From contig FCOH02000038.1 of assembly GCA_001544595.2 (NCBI GenBank), forward strand, positions 1-44,486: 44,486 bases of DNA, written 5' to 3'. The first letter of the stretch is position 1; each line of letters begins with the position of its first letter. Source of the stretch: Caballeronia peredens (GTDB taxonomy: Bacteria; Pseudomonadota; Gammaproteobacteria; Burkholderiales; Burkholderiaceae). Shown piece by piece: positions 31,728-40,609 of the stretch. The notes beneath the pieces are model-generated. The model saw only the letters and a list, made by a program, of their open reading frames with translations. It did not search any database and was not told the DNA's origin. A program made the translations under genes and the position numbers.

Positions 31728-32936
31728 ATGTCTGTTGGCGATGCATCCGGGGCCGGCCTCGGCCGGTCGTGGCTCCTGTACTTCTCGCTTGCGTTCGCAA
31801 GCATGAGCTTTTCCGCGACGGGACCCGTCGCGATCATCATCGCTGCATCGCGGGAAGGCGGGCTGACATTCGCGCAGACGTCGTCGTGGCTCTTTGCCTC
31901 CATCGGCATCAACGGGCTCGCGAGTATCGCGATCAGTTGGAAAATGCGCCAGCCCTTGCTCTTTCTCTGGACCATTCCGGGCGCGATTCTCGCCGCGCCG
32001 GTGATCGCGCAATACGGCTTCGGCGCCGCGGTGGGCACGTATCTCGTATGTGCAGTTGTGCTGCTCGTGCTCGGCGTGACGAACCTCGTCGCGTTGCTCG
32101 ACCGATGGGTGCCGATGCCCGTCGTCATGGCGATGATCGCCGGTCTGTTCATCAAGTACGTGCTGGCCGTCGTGCATTCGACGATTGCCGCGCCCTATAT
32201 CGGCGGCGGCATGCTGGTGGCGTTCTTCGGCCTGATGTGGCTCGAAAGGCGCAAGGCCGCGCCCATGCCGCCGCTCATCGGCGCGATGCTCGCGGGTGCG
32301 GCCATTCTCTTCGCGACCGGCTTTCAGTTGCCGAGCCACAGCGGCGGCGCATGGGTGGCGACGCCCGCGCTCGTCGCGCCGCGTTTCGACATTCACGCCA
32401 TCTCGCAGTTGCTTCTGCCGATGCTGATCACCGTGCTGTTCGTGCAGAACGCGCAGGGCATTGCGGTGACGCGCGCGTCGGGATATCGCACGTCATTGCG
32501 GCTGGTGACGATCTATAGCGGCGTGCTCACGGCGATCACCGCGCCTTTCGGCGGTTGTCCGTCGGTGCTGACGGGCCCGAGCAACGCGATTCTCGTATCG
32601 GGCGGCAAGCACGGAAAGCATTACATCGGCGCGTTGATTGCGGGCGTCTTGTGCGTGACGATCGGGATTTTCGCCACCGCGTACGTGTTTCTTCTGACGA
32701 GTCTGCCGGGCGCATACATCGCGATCCTCGCCGGTCTCGCGATGATGGGCGTGCTGGAGAAAGCATTCGTCAGCGCATTCCGCTCGGCCTTGCCGCTGAG
32801 CGCAATGATCGTGTTCGTCGTCACGCTGAGCGACGTGACCTTGCTCGGCATCGGCGCGGCGTTCTGGGGCGTGGTCGCGGGTTGCGTGGTCTATTACGCG
32901 ATCGAGCGGCCTCATTCGGACGAAGCGCGCTCGTAG
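31728..32936 (+). CDS. BenE-family (benzoate/H+ symporter-like) membrane transporter
   Basis: 402 aa with about 12 hydrophobic helices. BenE family marks are SMSFSATGPVAIIIAAS at the N terminus, LLFLWTIPGAILAAP, and the conserved APFGGCPSVLTGPSNAILV in the second half. BenE proteins import benzoate and related aromatic acids with protons. It follows the MFS gene by 68 bases on the same strand and may be co-transcribed, so it could carry picolinate or another aromatic carboxylate. The 68-bp gap holds only a GC palindrome and no strong terminator. Its 3' end overlaps the convergent small exported-protein gene by 25 bases. Confidence 0.87.
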   Translation: MSVGDASGAGLGRSWLLYFSLAFASMSFSATGPVAIIIAASREGGLTFAQTSSWLFASIGINGLASIAISWKMRQPLLFLWTIPGAILAAPVIAQYGFGAAVGTYLVCAVVLLVLGVTNLVALLDRWVPMPVVMAMIAGLFIKYVLAVVHSTIAAPYIGGGMLVAFFGLMWLERRKAAPMPPLIGAMLAGAAILFATGFQLPSHSGGAWVATPALVAPRFDIHAISQLLLPMLITVLFVQNAQGIAVTRASGYRTSLRLVTIYSGVLTAITAPFGGCPSVLTGPSNAILVSGGKHGKHYIGALIAGVLCVTIGIFATAYVFLLTSLPGAYIAILAGLAMMGVLEKAFVSAFRSALPLSAMIVFVVTLSDVTLLGIGAAFWGVVAGCVVYYAIERPHSDEARS

Positions 32937-33310
32937 ACCACTTCGCATCCCGCGCCGTCCGTGATGATGAAGTGGTCTTCGTTCAGCGTGAAGGCATATT
33001 CGATGACCGCATCGTTCGCCACCGACAGCGCGAGGCGTCCCGGCGAAGTGACGCGCCATGTACCGCCGTCCCACCACGTAAATACGCCCGGCGGGTCGGT
33101 CTCCCCGAAGTAAAGGCCGCCGGGCTCGATGCGCAAACGCGCCGGATATTGCGCGGCGCACGGCGGTTCGCCTTGCTTGCGCCAGAGCCCGGCGAGACGG
33201 GCATGATCGTTCTGCATGACGGCGCTCTCCGGGGTTTCATCGACAGCGCCCGCGCCGGCGCATGGCGCGAGCAACATCGACATCAGCAACAGCGGCGTGA
33301 TCGACTTCAA
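32912..33310 (-). CDS. Small exported protein of unknown function, coupled to the metzincin gene
   Basis: 132 aa from a TTG at 33310 that overlaps the metzincin stop (TTGA); no ATG with a usable signal peptide exists. The signal peptide is MKSITPLLLMSMLLAPCAGAGA; a Cys is present, but the LAPC context is a poor lipobox. The mature domain has a LAGLWRKQGEPPCAAQYPARLRIEPGG-type opening, then aromatic beta strands (VFTWWDGGTWRVTS, ITDGAGCEVVYE), suggesting a small beta barrel with two Cys. No family recognised. Tight coupling to the metzincin suggests a partner, perhaps an inhibitor or chaperone; that is inference only. Confidence 0.65.
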   Translation of the reverse strand: MKSITPLLLMSMLLAPCAGAGAVDETPESAVMQNDHARLAGLWRKQGEPPCAAQYPARLRIEPGGLYFGETDPPGVFTWWDGGTWRVTSPGRLALSVANDAVIEYAFTLNEDHFIITDGAGCEVVYERASSE

Positions 33311-35427
33311 AGTTCGTCGACTGCCTTGCTTGCCGCCGAGGACAGTGTCAGCGATCGGGCCTTCGACTTCAGTACTTTCGACAAGCCTTTCGTCGAAGCG
33401 TTCGCCTTCGCATCGGAACCGGCGATCTCGGCAAGCTTGCCGACTTCCGCGCCGCTCATCACCGAGTCCGCGTCTATCATCGCGGCGGCCGCCTTGACAT
33501 CCGGCTTGCGCGAACCGAAACGGCGCCCGACACGCTTCGCTTCGATCGCCGCGAAATGCGGCGCGAGCACGGGGCAGGCGAGCGCCTTGTGAATCGCCGC
33601 GATGCCATCGGTCAGATGATCGCCGCCGATCGCGAGCACGAGATGTGCATCGGGCGTCGCGAGCACCGCGTGTGCCGCGGCAGCGTGCTGCGCATCCATC
33701 GCGCCCGTCACCATGACGGTCGCGTGGCCGGCGACGCGCGCAATCATCTCTTCGGTGTCCCAGTGCACTTCGACTTCGATGCCATGGACGCCGGGCATCG
33801 GAAAGAGCGCGCCTTCCGCGCCGCGCATCAGCGTCATTGAATTGCGGATCGATTCGCCGGGATTGAGCAGCGTGAACGCATGATCTTCGATGCAGCGCAC
33901 GACAGTGCGAAAACTTCGCGCGCTGCCCGATGGATCGACGACCTGTCCGCACACGAATTCGCCCTTGATGCTGAGGTCGGCGGGCACGCGCAAAGGCACG
34001 CTGCCTTGATTGACGAGCGCGATATCGACGCGCACCGGCGCGCCGATCGGCACTTCGCCCAGGAGCGGCGTGACTTCGAGCGCGAGACCTTCGACATCGG
34101 TCTCGAGGTCGGTCGGTGTGATCGCGGGACTCGTCGATGACGCTCCGCCGAACGCGACCGCGCCGGGTCGCACGAACGGATCGGGATAATGCCGGAGCTG
34201 CTTCAGGTTGTCCGCGTGATAGGACCACTGGATGTTGGCCGGAAAGGGATTCGTCGCTGTACCGGCCTGCGCGATCACGTCGCTCGTGCACATGTAGCCG
34301 TGATCCGCGAAGTTGTGCACGAGTCCCATCGCATGGCCGACTTCGTGAATCGCCGTGCGGAAATAGGGCGCAGATGCAGTGCCGAAGCGCATGCCGCTCA
34401 CCGTGCCCCAGCCCGGATCGATGGTCCAGTGCGACGCGATGCCGATACCCTCGCGCGGCACGTTGTTGGAGTCCGTCCCGGCGACGTCATACATGATGCC
34501 GCGTGGCGTCGAGTCGATGTTCTTCACCGCGAGGATGTGATAGCGCCATTCGTTGTCGAGATTCGTCGCTTCGCGATAGGCGAGCATCGCCGCGTGCATT
34601 TCGGCATCGGACCAGGATGCGCCGCTCGGCTCGGTCACGTTCGTGTCGCTCAGCCGCAGGTTGACCTGCCAGCCGAGGGTATCCATCACGGTTTGCCAGG
34701 TGTGGCCCACGCCGCTCGTCGTGGGCTGCTCGGAGCCGTTCACGGTGTCGATCTCGACCGTGCACTTGCGGAAGTAGCTGCTGAGCCAGCCCATCTTGAG
34801 GCGTCCTGTGACGGTGCCTTGCGCGTTCTTCACGTCGCCTTCCGCATAGTCGGATGCGGACGGATAGCCGGTCGGCGCGGCCATGTGCACCATGCGTGCG
34901 CTGAGTGTCGATTCGAGCGCCCACGCGTTCGGCGCCGTATAGCGCCATAGCTCGAAACCCAGCGTGAAGGCGTTGCCGCGATAAATCAGCTCGGGCATCG
35001 ACGTCACGCGAATGTAGTAGCGATAGCGCGAGCGCGGCAAGACCGGAATGCCGTTGGCGGGCTTGGGCGCGTTGGAGAGAAGCGGGCGCACCGGCGCCAG
35101 CACGTTGTCTCCCTGATCGGGAAAGGCGGGCGGCAAAGGAAAGATGCGCACGTTGCGCTGATACAGATCGCCGCTCGCGGTGCGCCCGGCACGATGACAT
35201 TCGACGCGCAGCGTGCCGTCATAGACGACTTGCGACGAGCCCGTCGGCCGATACGACAGCAGCCAGCAACCGCATCGCAACGTGCGGAACTGCGTGACGA
35301 CGGGCCCGAGCACGCCGGCGACGAGCGCGGCATCGGCTGACATCGGCATGTCGGCTGAAGACGTATCCGGTTGAACGGAAGGAGCGAGATACTCGGGAAG
35401 CGGAGGGAACTGGGCAGGCATCGTCAA
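33307..35427 (-). CDS. Metzincin (matrixin-type) zinc metalloprotease with C-terminal beta domains
   Basis: 706 aa. The zinc site is HEVGHAMGLVH: ligands His361, His365 and His371 with catalytic Glu362. A Met in GYMCTSDVI follows as a possible Met-turn. N-terminal residues 1-240 contain beta-rich unknown sequence with YRYYIRVTS. After the protease domain, about 450-560 is an Ig/CARDB-like sandwich (VRVDIALVNQGSVPLRVPADL). The last 140 residues are helical and Ala/Lys-rich. There is no N-terminal Sec signal, unusual for a matrixin. It lies head-to-head with the M14 carboxypeptidase operon across 477 bp. Target unknown. Confidence 0.8.
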   Translation of the reverse strand: MTMPAQFPPLPEYLAPSVQPDTSSADMPMSADAALVAGVLGPVVTQFRTLRCGCWLLSYRPTGSSQVVYDGTLRVECHRAGRTASGDLYQRNVRIFPLPPAFPDQGDNVLAPVRPLLSNAPKPANGIPVLPRSRYRYYIRVTSMPELIYRGNAFTLGFELWRYTAPNAWALESTLSARMVHMAAPTGYPSASDYAEGDVKNAQGTVTGRLKMGWLSSYFRKCTVEIDTVNGSEQPTTSGVGHTWQTVMDTLGWQVNLRLSDTNVTEPSGASWSDAEMHAAMLAYREATNLDNEWRYHILAVKNIDSTPRGIMYDVAGTDSNNVPREGIGIASHWTIDPGWGTVSGMRFGTASAPYFRTAIHEVGHAMGLVHNFADHGYMCTSDVIAQAGTATNPFPANIQWSYHADNLKQLRHYPDPFVRPGAVAFGGASSTSPAITPTDLETDVEGLALEVTPLLGEVPIGAPVRVDIALVNQGSVPLRVPADLSIKGEFVCGQVVDPSGSARSFRTVVRCIEDHAFTLLNPGESIRNSMTLMRGAEGALFPMPGVHGIEVEVHWDTEEMIARVAGHATVMVTGAMDAQHAAAAHAVLATPDAHLVLAIGGDHLTDGIAAIHKALACPVLAPHFAAIEAKRVGRRFGSRKPDVKAAAAMIDADSVMSGAEVGKLAEIAGSDAKANASTKGLSKVLKSKARSLTLSSAASKAVDEL

Positions 35428-35904
35428 TACTCCGGTTCGCGGCGCGCGGCCGCGGCCATGCTTTTAGCGAAACGCCCACTTAGTTATTATTGATTCGGAT
35501 ACCTTATCGAAATGATCAAAGGCAGATCGACAAGAGAACCTGCGTCGAGGCGGGAAAGATGAATGTCGGAACGACCGGAAAATCGTTCGGACGGTCTCCT
35601 GAAAGAAAGCAAAATACAAGAAAGGAGTAAGCGAAAGATAGTCGAGGAAGTGCTCGCTGCGCTCACTTTTCGAGCGCGCACTGTGGGCTGGCGAACAGTC
35701 TGCGAGCGCCTCGCAACGAGGACAAAACGTCCGTTAGAGACTAGATCGGTTGCTTTCGGTTTTCCTTGCAATCTTCTAATCTGACTGACAAGACGACGCA
35801 TCTGCATCGAACGATACGTCTTCAGCAAGCCGCCCCGAAGAGCGACTCAAAGCGAGGCGGGCCGGATCGAGCTGCGCCACGCATTCCGATTCACGGAGGA
35901 CGCG

Positions 35905-36327
35905 ATGGTCAGCAAATCCGGCGCCGGCAAGAAAGCCGCCGCAACGCCCGCGCGCAAGCGCTCTAAAGCGGCTGCATCTCTCACACGCGATCAGGGCGTG
36001 CCCGAAACCAGCGACGATCCCATGGTGCAAGTGCGGGTCGTGTCGGGCAACGTCGATGAATTCAGGCGCTTCGTCGAATCGACACCGCTCGAATTTCCGT
36101 GTGCCAGTCCGCGTGTGGGCGCCGACGGCACCGTGTCTGCGCACGTGTTGATGCGCGAGAGCGCGGTCCAGAAGGCACAAGCCTCCGATGCGATCCGCCT
36201 CGAAATCGTGGCGCATCCTTCCGATCTCGGCGATGAAGGCCCGCCCGAAGTCGGCGAGGGCAATCGATTCGAAGATCCGTCCGTGTTGCCGGCGGGGCGC
36301 GGTGTCTTGCTGAGGAAGCCGTCATGA
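35905..36327 (+). CDS. Small protein, possible stand-alone prodomain of the M14 carboxypeptidase
   Basis: 140 aa. GGAGG lies seven bases before the ATG. A Lys/Ala-rich N-terminal tail (about 1-30) is followed by one compact alpha/beta segment (about 40-108: MVQVRVVSGNVDEFRRFVES, DGTVSAHVLMRESAV, IRLEIVAHPSD) and an acidic tail. The beta-alpha-beta pattern recalls the activation propeptide domain of metallocarboxypeptidases; this is a fold impression, not a recognised family. Its stop overlaps the next ATG (ATGA), so it is made with the M14 protein. It has no signal peptide. The 477 bp upstream (35428-35904) is less GC-rich than the surroundings and holds only unconvincing short ORFs. Confidence 0.65.
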   Translation: MVSKSGAGKKAAATPARKRSKAAASLTRDQGVPETSDDPMVQVRVVSGNVDEFRRFVESTPLEFPCASPRVGADGTVSAHVLMRESAVQKAQASDAIRLEIVAHPSDLGDEGPPEVGEGNRFEDPSVLPAGRGVLLRKPS

Positions 36328-39215
36328 GCTATCTGAACATCGTCGAGGTCGAGTCGGCCGTTGCCAATCTTGCAGGGGCGTATCCGGCCCTCACGAGTCT
36401 CGTCTCGCTGCCGAATGCGTCGATCGAAGGGCGCATGAGTCACGCGCTGCGCATTTCCAACGGCGGTTTCGGCACACGCGACGCGGTGATGATGATTGGC
36501 GGCGTGCATGCGCGCGAGTGGGGCAGTTGCGAGATTCTCATCAACTTCGCGACGGATCTTCTGTCCGCCTACACGAACAATGCGGGCCTGCAATACGGCG
36601 GAAAATCGTTCACGGCGGGCGCGGTGCAGGACATGATGAACACGCTGGAGTTCGTGATCTTCCCGCTCGTGAATCCGGATGGACGGCTCTTCAGCCAGCA
36701 GCACGACGCCAATATCCTCGACGGCTGGCGCAAGAATCGCAACACGGCGTCGAGCGGTGGCGCGGCAAGCAAGATCGGCGTGGACATCAACCGCAACTAC
36801 GATTTTCTCTGGGACTTCGCGACCAAGATGGCGCCGAGTTCGCCCGGCGCGTCGGCCGATCCCGGCAACGAGACATTCCACGGCACCGCGCCGTTTTCCG
36901 AGCCGGAAACGCGCAATGTGCAGTGGCTCATCGATGCGGTGCCGCGCACGCGCTGGTTCATCGATGTGCATAGCTATTCCGAGCTGATCCTCTACAACTG
37001 GGGCGACGATCAGAACCAGACGAACGATCCCGCGAAGAACTTCCGCAATCCCACGTGGGATGGCAAGCGCGGCCTCTACAACGATGCCTACGCCGAATAC
37101 ATTCCCGGCGACGACGAAGCGGTCGCGGCCGCGCTCGCCAATCGCATGAAGTCGGCGATTGCGGCCGTGCGCGGCAGGAACTACACGGCAGAGCCCGCAT
37201 ACGGCCTTTACGCGACGAGCGGCGCGAGCGACGACTATGTCTACGCGCGCCACTATGAAAACCCGGCGAAGGGGAAGATCTACGGTTTCACGATCGAATG
37301 GGGCACGCGTTTCCATCCGGCGTGGAGCGAGATGGAACTCATCATCGACGACATTTCGGCCGCGCTGATGGACTTCTGCAGCGCAGCGCCGTGCGCGGGC
37401 GGGATCATCGCGGTCGCACCGCTCACGACCCAGCTCGCGTTCACCGACATTCCCGCCAACACCGAAACCGCGCGCGCGGTCGTGTTTTCCGTACAAAGCT
37501 GCCAGGCATTGACGCTTCAGGTCACGGCGGGACCTGCGCTGTCCGCGGGACCTGGCACGGTCGGCTTGCCGTTCGGCGGGCTGTTGAGCTTGTCTGCCGC
37601 GCCCTCGGCGGCCACGCGCGAAGTGCGCTTGTGGGTGAGCTTCAAGGCGGGCGCGGCAGGCACGAGTTCAGCGGGCAGCGTGACCGTGTCATGCCCGCAG
37701 ACGGGCGGCCAATGGACGATTCCCATCACCGCGAATGCGATCGCGAAGCCCACGGTCGAAGCGATGCTCGTGCTCGATCAGTCGGGCAGCATGGACAGTG
37801 CTTCGGGCATCCCGGGCAAGAAGCGCATCGACGTATTGCACGATGCCGCGCCGAGCTTCGTCGAACTGCTGGGCGATACGGACGGCATCGGCGTGACGGC
37901 CTTCGATCAGGACGCGTATCTGCGTCTGCCGGTCGTGCAGGCGGGCGCGCTCGGCTTCGGCACCGGACGGGCGCAGGCGAAGAGTGCGATATCGAGCCAT
38001 CTGACGAATCCGGCGGGCAACACGTCCATCGGTGACGGCGTCGCGCTTGCGCACGACACGCTCGGTGCGACTGCCGGTTATGACCGGCGCGCGGTCGTCG
38101 TGTTCACGGACGGCGAGGAGAATTCCTCTAAGTTCATCGCCGATATCGCTTCGAAGATCGATGATCGCGTCTTCGCGATCGGACTGGGCACGGTCAACGA
38201 GTTGAATCCGGTCGCCTTGTCGCGTCTCGTGAATAACACGGGCGGTTATCTGATGCTTACCGGGCCGCTCTCCGCGTCTGAGCAATTCCGTGTCGCGAAG
38301 TACTATCTGCAGATTCTGAGCGGCGTGACGAACAGTCAGATCGTGGTCGATCCGGACGCTTTTGTCGGAAGCAATATTGTTCGGATTCCTTTTTATGTGA
38401 CTGAAGGCGATCACTCCGTCGATGTAATCTTGTTATCGGCGTATCGCAAGTATCTGAACTTCCGTGTGGAAACGCCGGCGGGCGATCTGATCGATCCGGC
38501 ATCGGTCGGCGCGCTGATCGACTCGGCGTTCACGGCCGGCACAGGGCTCGACGCTTATCGCCTGTCATTGCCGGTCGTATGGCCTTCGCATTCCGCGCAT
38601 GCGGGACGATGGTATGCGCGTCTCGAACTCGCACGCGAAAGCGGCCCCGGCGTGAGCGATGCCATGCGCGATACCGCCACGGCTCGCGCGCAAGTGGTGT
38701 CGCACGGCATACCGGTGAGCGTCACGGTGCAGGCGCGCTCGTCCCTCGTAATGACAGCGGACGCGAGCGCTCAACGCGCTACGCCGCCTGCCGTCATCGA
38801 TCATCGTGTCACGTTGAGACAACTGGGCATTCCACTCGATACGGGAGCGTCTGTCATCGTCGAAGCGATCGGGCCGAACGGCGATACGAGCACGTTCAAG
38901 CTCTCCGATGCAGCGGCGGGGGAGTTCGCAGGGCAATCGAACGCGACGGCTTCGGGCGTCTATACGTTCCGCTATGTCGCGAGCGGAACGAGCTTCGCGG
39001 GCCTGCCGTTCACGCGCGAACAGGTTCGCACGGTGGGTGTGTGGGCCGGCGCGGACGATCCGCCGCCGCGTTCGCACGGCGAGGGAAAGGGTTGCTGCAC
39101 CGATGTGATCGAGTGTCTGTTGCAGGACCGCGGCGTGAAGGCGCTGCTCAAGCGTTACGAAATCGATGCGGCGCGTATCGCCGAGTGTCTCGCGAAAAAG
39201 CGCGGTGGTACGTAG
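36324..39215 (+). CDS. M14-family zinc carboxypeptidase fused to a von Willebrand factor A domain
   Basis: 963 aa. The M14 domain (about 5-355) has zinc ligands His62 and Glu65 (GGVHAREWGS) and His216 (FIDVHSYSE). Substrate residues fall in DINRNYDFLW, and the catalytic Glu325 in YGFTIEWGT. A linker beta domain (about 365-475) follows. The VWA domain (about 478-680) has a complete MIDAS start, Asp485-Ser487-Ser489 (DQSGS), and VVFTDGEEN. The last 280 residues are beta-rich, ending in a Cys-containing helix (GCCTDVIECLLQ). There is no N-terminal signal peptide. It could trim peptides while the VWA domain holds a protein partner. Function not known. Confidence 0.88.
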   Translation: MSYLNIVEVESAVANLAGAYPALTSLVSLPNASIEGRMSHALRISNGGFGTRDAVMMIGGVHAREWGSCEILINFATDLLSAYTNNAGLQYGGKSFTAGAVQDMMNTLEFVIFPLVNPDGRLFSQQHDANILDGWRKNRNTASSGGAASKIGVDINRNYDFLWDFATKMAPSSPGASADPGNETFHGTAPFSEPETRNVQWLIDAVPRTRWFIDVHSYSELILYNWGDDQNQTNDPAKNFRNPTWDGKRGLYNDAYAEYIPGDDEAVAAALANRMKSAIAAVRGRNYTAEPAYGLYATSGASDDYVYARHYENPAKGKIYGFTIEWGTRFHPAWSEMELIIDDISAALMDFCSAAPCAGGIIAVAPLTTQLAFTDIPANTETARAVVFSVQSCQALTLQVTAGPALSAGPGTVGLPFGGLLSLSAAPSAATREVRLWVSFKAGAAGTSSAGSVTVSCPQTGGQWTIPITANAIAKPTVEAMLVLDQSGSMDSASGIPGKKRIDVLHDAAPSFVELLGDTDGIGVTAFDQDAYLRLPVVQAGALGFGTGRAQAKSAISSHLTNPAGNTSIGDGVALAHDTLGATAGYDRRAVVVFTDGEENSSKFIADIASKIDDRVFAIGLGTVNELNPVALSRLVNNTGGYLMLTGPLSASEQFRVAKYYLQILSGVTNSQIVVDPDAFVGSNIVRIPFYVTEGDHSVDVILLSAYRKYLNFRVETPAGDLIDPASVGALIDSAFTAGTGLDAYRLSLPVVWPSHSAHAGRWYARLELARESGPGVSDAMRDTATARAQVVSHGIPVSVTVQARSSLVMTADASAQRATPPAVIDHRVTLRQLGIPLDTGASVIVEAIGPNGDTSTFKLSDAAAGEFAGQSNATASGVYTFRYVASGTSFAGLPFTREQVRTVGVWAGADDPPPRSHGEGKGCCTDVIECLLQDRGVKALLKRYEIDAARIAECLAKKRGGT

Positions 39216-39227
39216 TAGCGAGGAGAA

Positions 39228-39251
39228 GAGGGCGCCCGAAGAGGCGCCCTC
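39228..39251 (+). terminator. Hairpin terminator after the M14-VWA gene
   Basis: Perfect 9-bp stem GAGGGCGCC / GGCGCCCTC with a 6-base loop, 13 bases after the M14-VWA stop. The following AATCGTCTAATG is only partly U-rich, so efficiency is uncertain. It isolates this operon from the small gene that follows. Confidence 0.6.
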
Positions 39252-39386
39252 AATCGTCTAATGATTCGGAATATGAAACATCCTGTTTTAGGCATGTCCC
39301 TCCATTCGCGGCGAAACGTCGCATGCTTCGCGCCGAGGTTCCACTAACCTTGTAGCTGTAGAAAGCAAGCATATGGAGAACGAATC

Positions 39387-39605
39387 ATGATCTATCGCAA
39401 GACAAACGATGCGCACTGGGAGCCGCTGCTCACCATCGCCGGCGACGAACTCGGCATTCACTCGTTCGAGCCCGTCGGCAAGCCGAGTGCGGACATCCGC
39501 ATGTGCCGCGTAGAAGACATCGCGCGGGCGCTCGAACGCGCCTACGATTTCGGCCTGCTCGTCGGCCACACTACGACGCGCGCGAACTGCGCCAAAGGCC
39601 ACTGA
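39387..39605 (+). CDS. Small conserved-looking protein, function unknown
   Basis: 72 aa. GGAG lies nine bases before the ATG. It has no signal peptide or membrane segment. The composition is normal for a small cytoplasmic protein: MIYRKTNDAHWEPLLTIAGD, then IRMCRVEDIARALERAYDFG, with a single Cys in each half. I do not recognise it. It ends three bases from the convergent LysR gene and begins about 135 bases after the M14-VWA terminator, so it probably has its own promoter. Confidence 0.6.
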   Translation: MIYRKTNDAHWEPLLTIAGDELGIHSFEPVGKPSADIRMCRVEDIARALERAYDFGLLVGHTTTRANCAKGH

Positions 39606-39608
39606 GCC

Positions 39609-40565
39609 TCATTTCCCGAGACGCTCAGCGAGCGAATAGCGCCGCATGCAGCGCTCCATGCTGTCGAGAAACGCGTGATCGGCAGCATTCATCTTCCGGT
39701 CGCGATGCCACAGCAGGTGCACGTCGACATCCATGAGCCCTTCCTCGGGCGGCAGACGCCATAACCTTTGCTGCGCGATATCGTCGCGTACGATGTGCTC
39801 CGGCAGACAGCCCACGCCATAGCCCGCGAAGATGAGCCTGCGCACTTCATCCAGACTCGGCGACGACGCCACGATGCGTCCCGTAAAACCTTTCTGATCG
39901 CGAAAGACGGTGAGTGGCGAAAGACTGTCGCCGATCTGATCGCTCGTGAACGATACAAAGTTTTCGGCGAGCAGATCGTCCATCGTGAGCGACGACTTTC
40001 CGAACAGGCGATGATGCCGCCCGCAAAAGATCGCATAACGCTGACGCAGAAAGCAGCGCATCTCGAGCTTCTCGTGCGGCGTGCGGCACAAGCCGAGTCC
40101 GGCCGTCGCCGTCTTCTGCAACAGCGATGAAATGATGTCCGACGAGCGCATGACCTCGATCTGCAGATCGATGCGCGGATAAGCGCGGTGAAACTCCGCG
40201 AGAAATTCGTCGTACACGGGCGAATCGATGCGGCTGATCGTCAGCAGGCGAATCGAGCCGCTGATGTCCTCGGTGCGATCGTCGAGTTCGGTTTCGAGCC
40301 GCGAAATATTCCCGTAGATGTCGCTTGCGATCCGATACACCTCTTCGCCCGCCTGCGTCGGCGCGAAATAGGGGCCGCGCCGCTCGATGAGCCTGCGCTC
40401 CAGCGTCTCCTCGAGCCGCCGCAGCGCCTGACTGACGGCGGGCTGCGTCACGTGCAGACGCGCGGCGGCGCGGCTCAGGCTGCGCTCCTGCATGATCACG
40501 AGATACGTGCGCAGCAGGTTCCAGTCGAGGCGATCGTTCAGAAAGCGGGCGATGTCGGTGCGCAT
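39609..40565 (-). CDS. LysR-family transcriptional regulator
   Basis: 318 aa from an ATG with GAGGA seven bases upstream. The winged helix-turn-helix is at about 15-75 (RSLSRAAARLHVTQPAVSQALRRLEETLERRLIERRGPYFAPTQAG). The effector domain runs about 105-305, with GLCRTPHEKLEM and GYGVGCLPEHIV. It diverges from the MFS-M20-APAH-like operon. A long inverted repeat in the 155-bp divergent gap is its likely binding site. It probably activates that operon in response to its substrate and represses itself, as is usual for LysR pairs. Confidence 0.9.
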   Translation of the reverse strand: MRTDIARFLNDRLDWNLLRTYLVIMQERSLSRAAARLHVTQPAVSQALRRLEETLERRLIERRGPYFAPTQAGEEVYRIASDIYGNISRLETELDDRTEDISGSIRLLTISRIDSPVYDEFLAEFHRAYPRIDLQIEVMRSSDIISSLLQKTATAGLGLCRTPHEKLEMRCFLRQRYAIFCGRHHRLFGKSSLTMDDLLAENFVSFTSDQIGDSLSPLTVFRDQKGFTGRIVASSPSLDEVRRLIFAGYGVGCLPEHIVRDDIAQQRLWRLPPEEGLMDVDVHLLWHRDRKMNAADHAFLDSMERCMRRYSLAERLGK

Positions 40566-40609
40566 GCGTGATCCTCGAAAGCCTTACGTGACAGGTGTGC
40601 CGTCGAACT

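Noticed and set aside
34115..34512. Plus-strand ORFs opposite the metzincin
   Set aside because: Arg/Pro-rich shadows of the protease gene, which has an intact zinc motif.
35563..35784. 73-codon ORF between the protease operons
   Set aside because: Weak ribosome-binding site, no recognisable family and composition like non-coding DNA.
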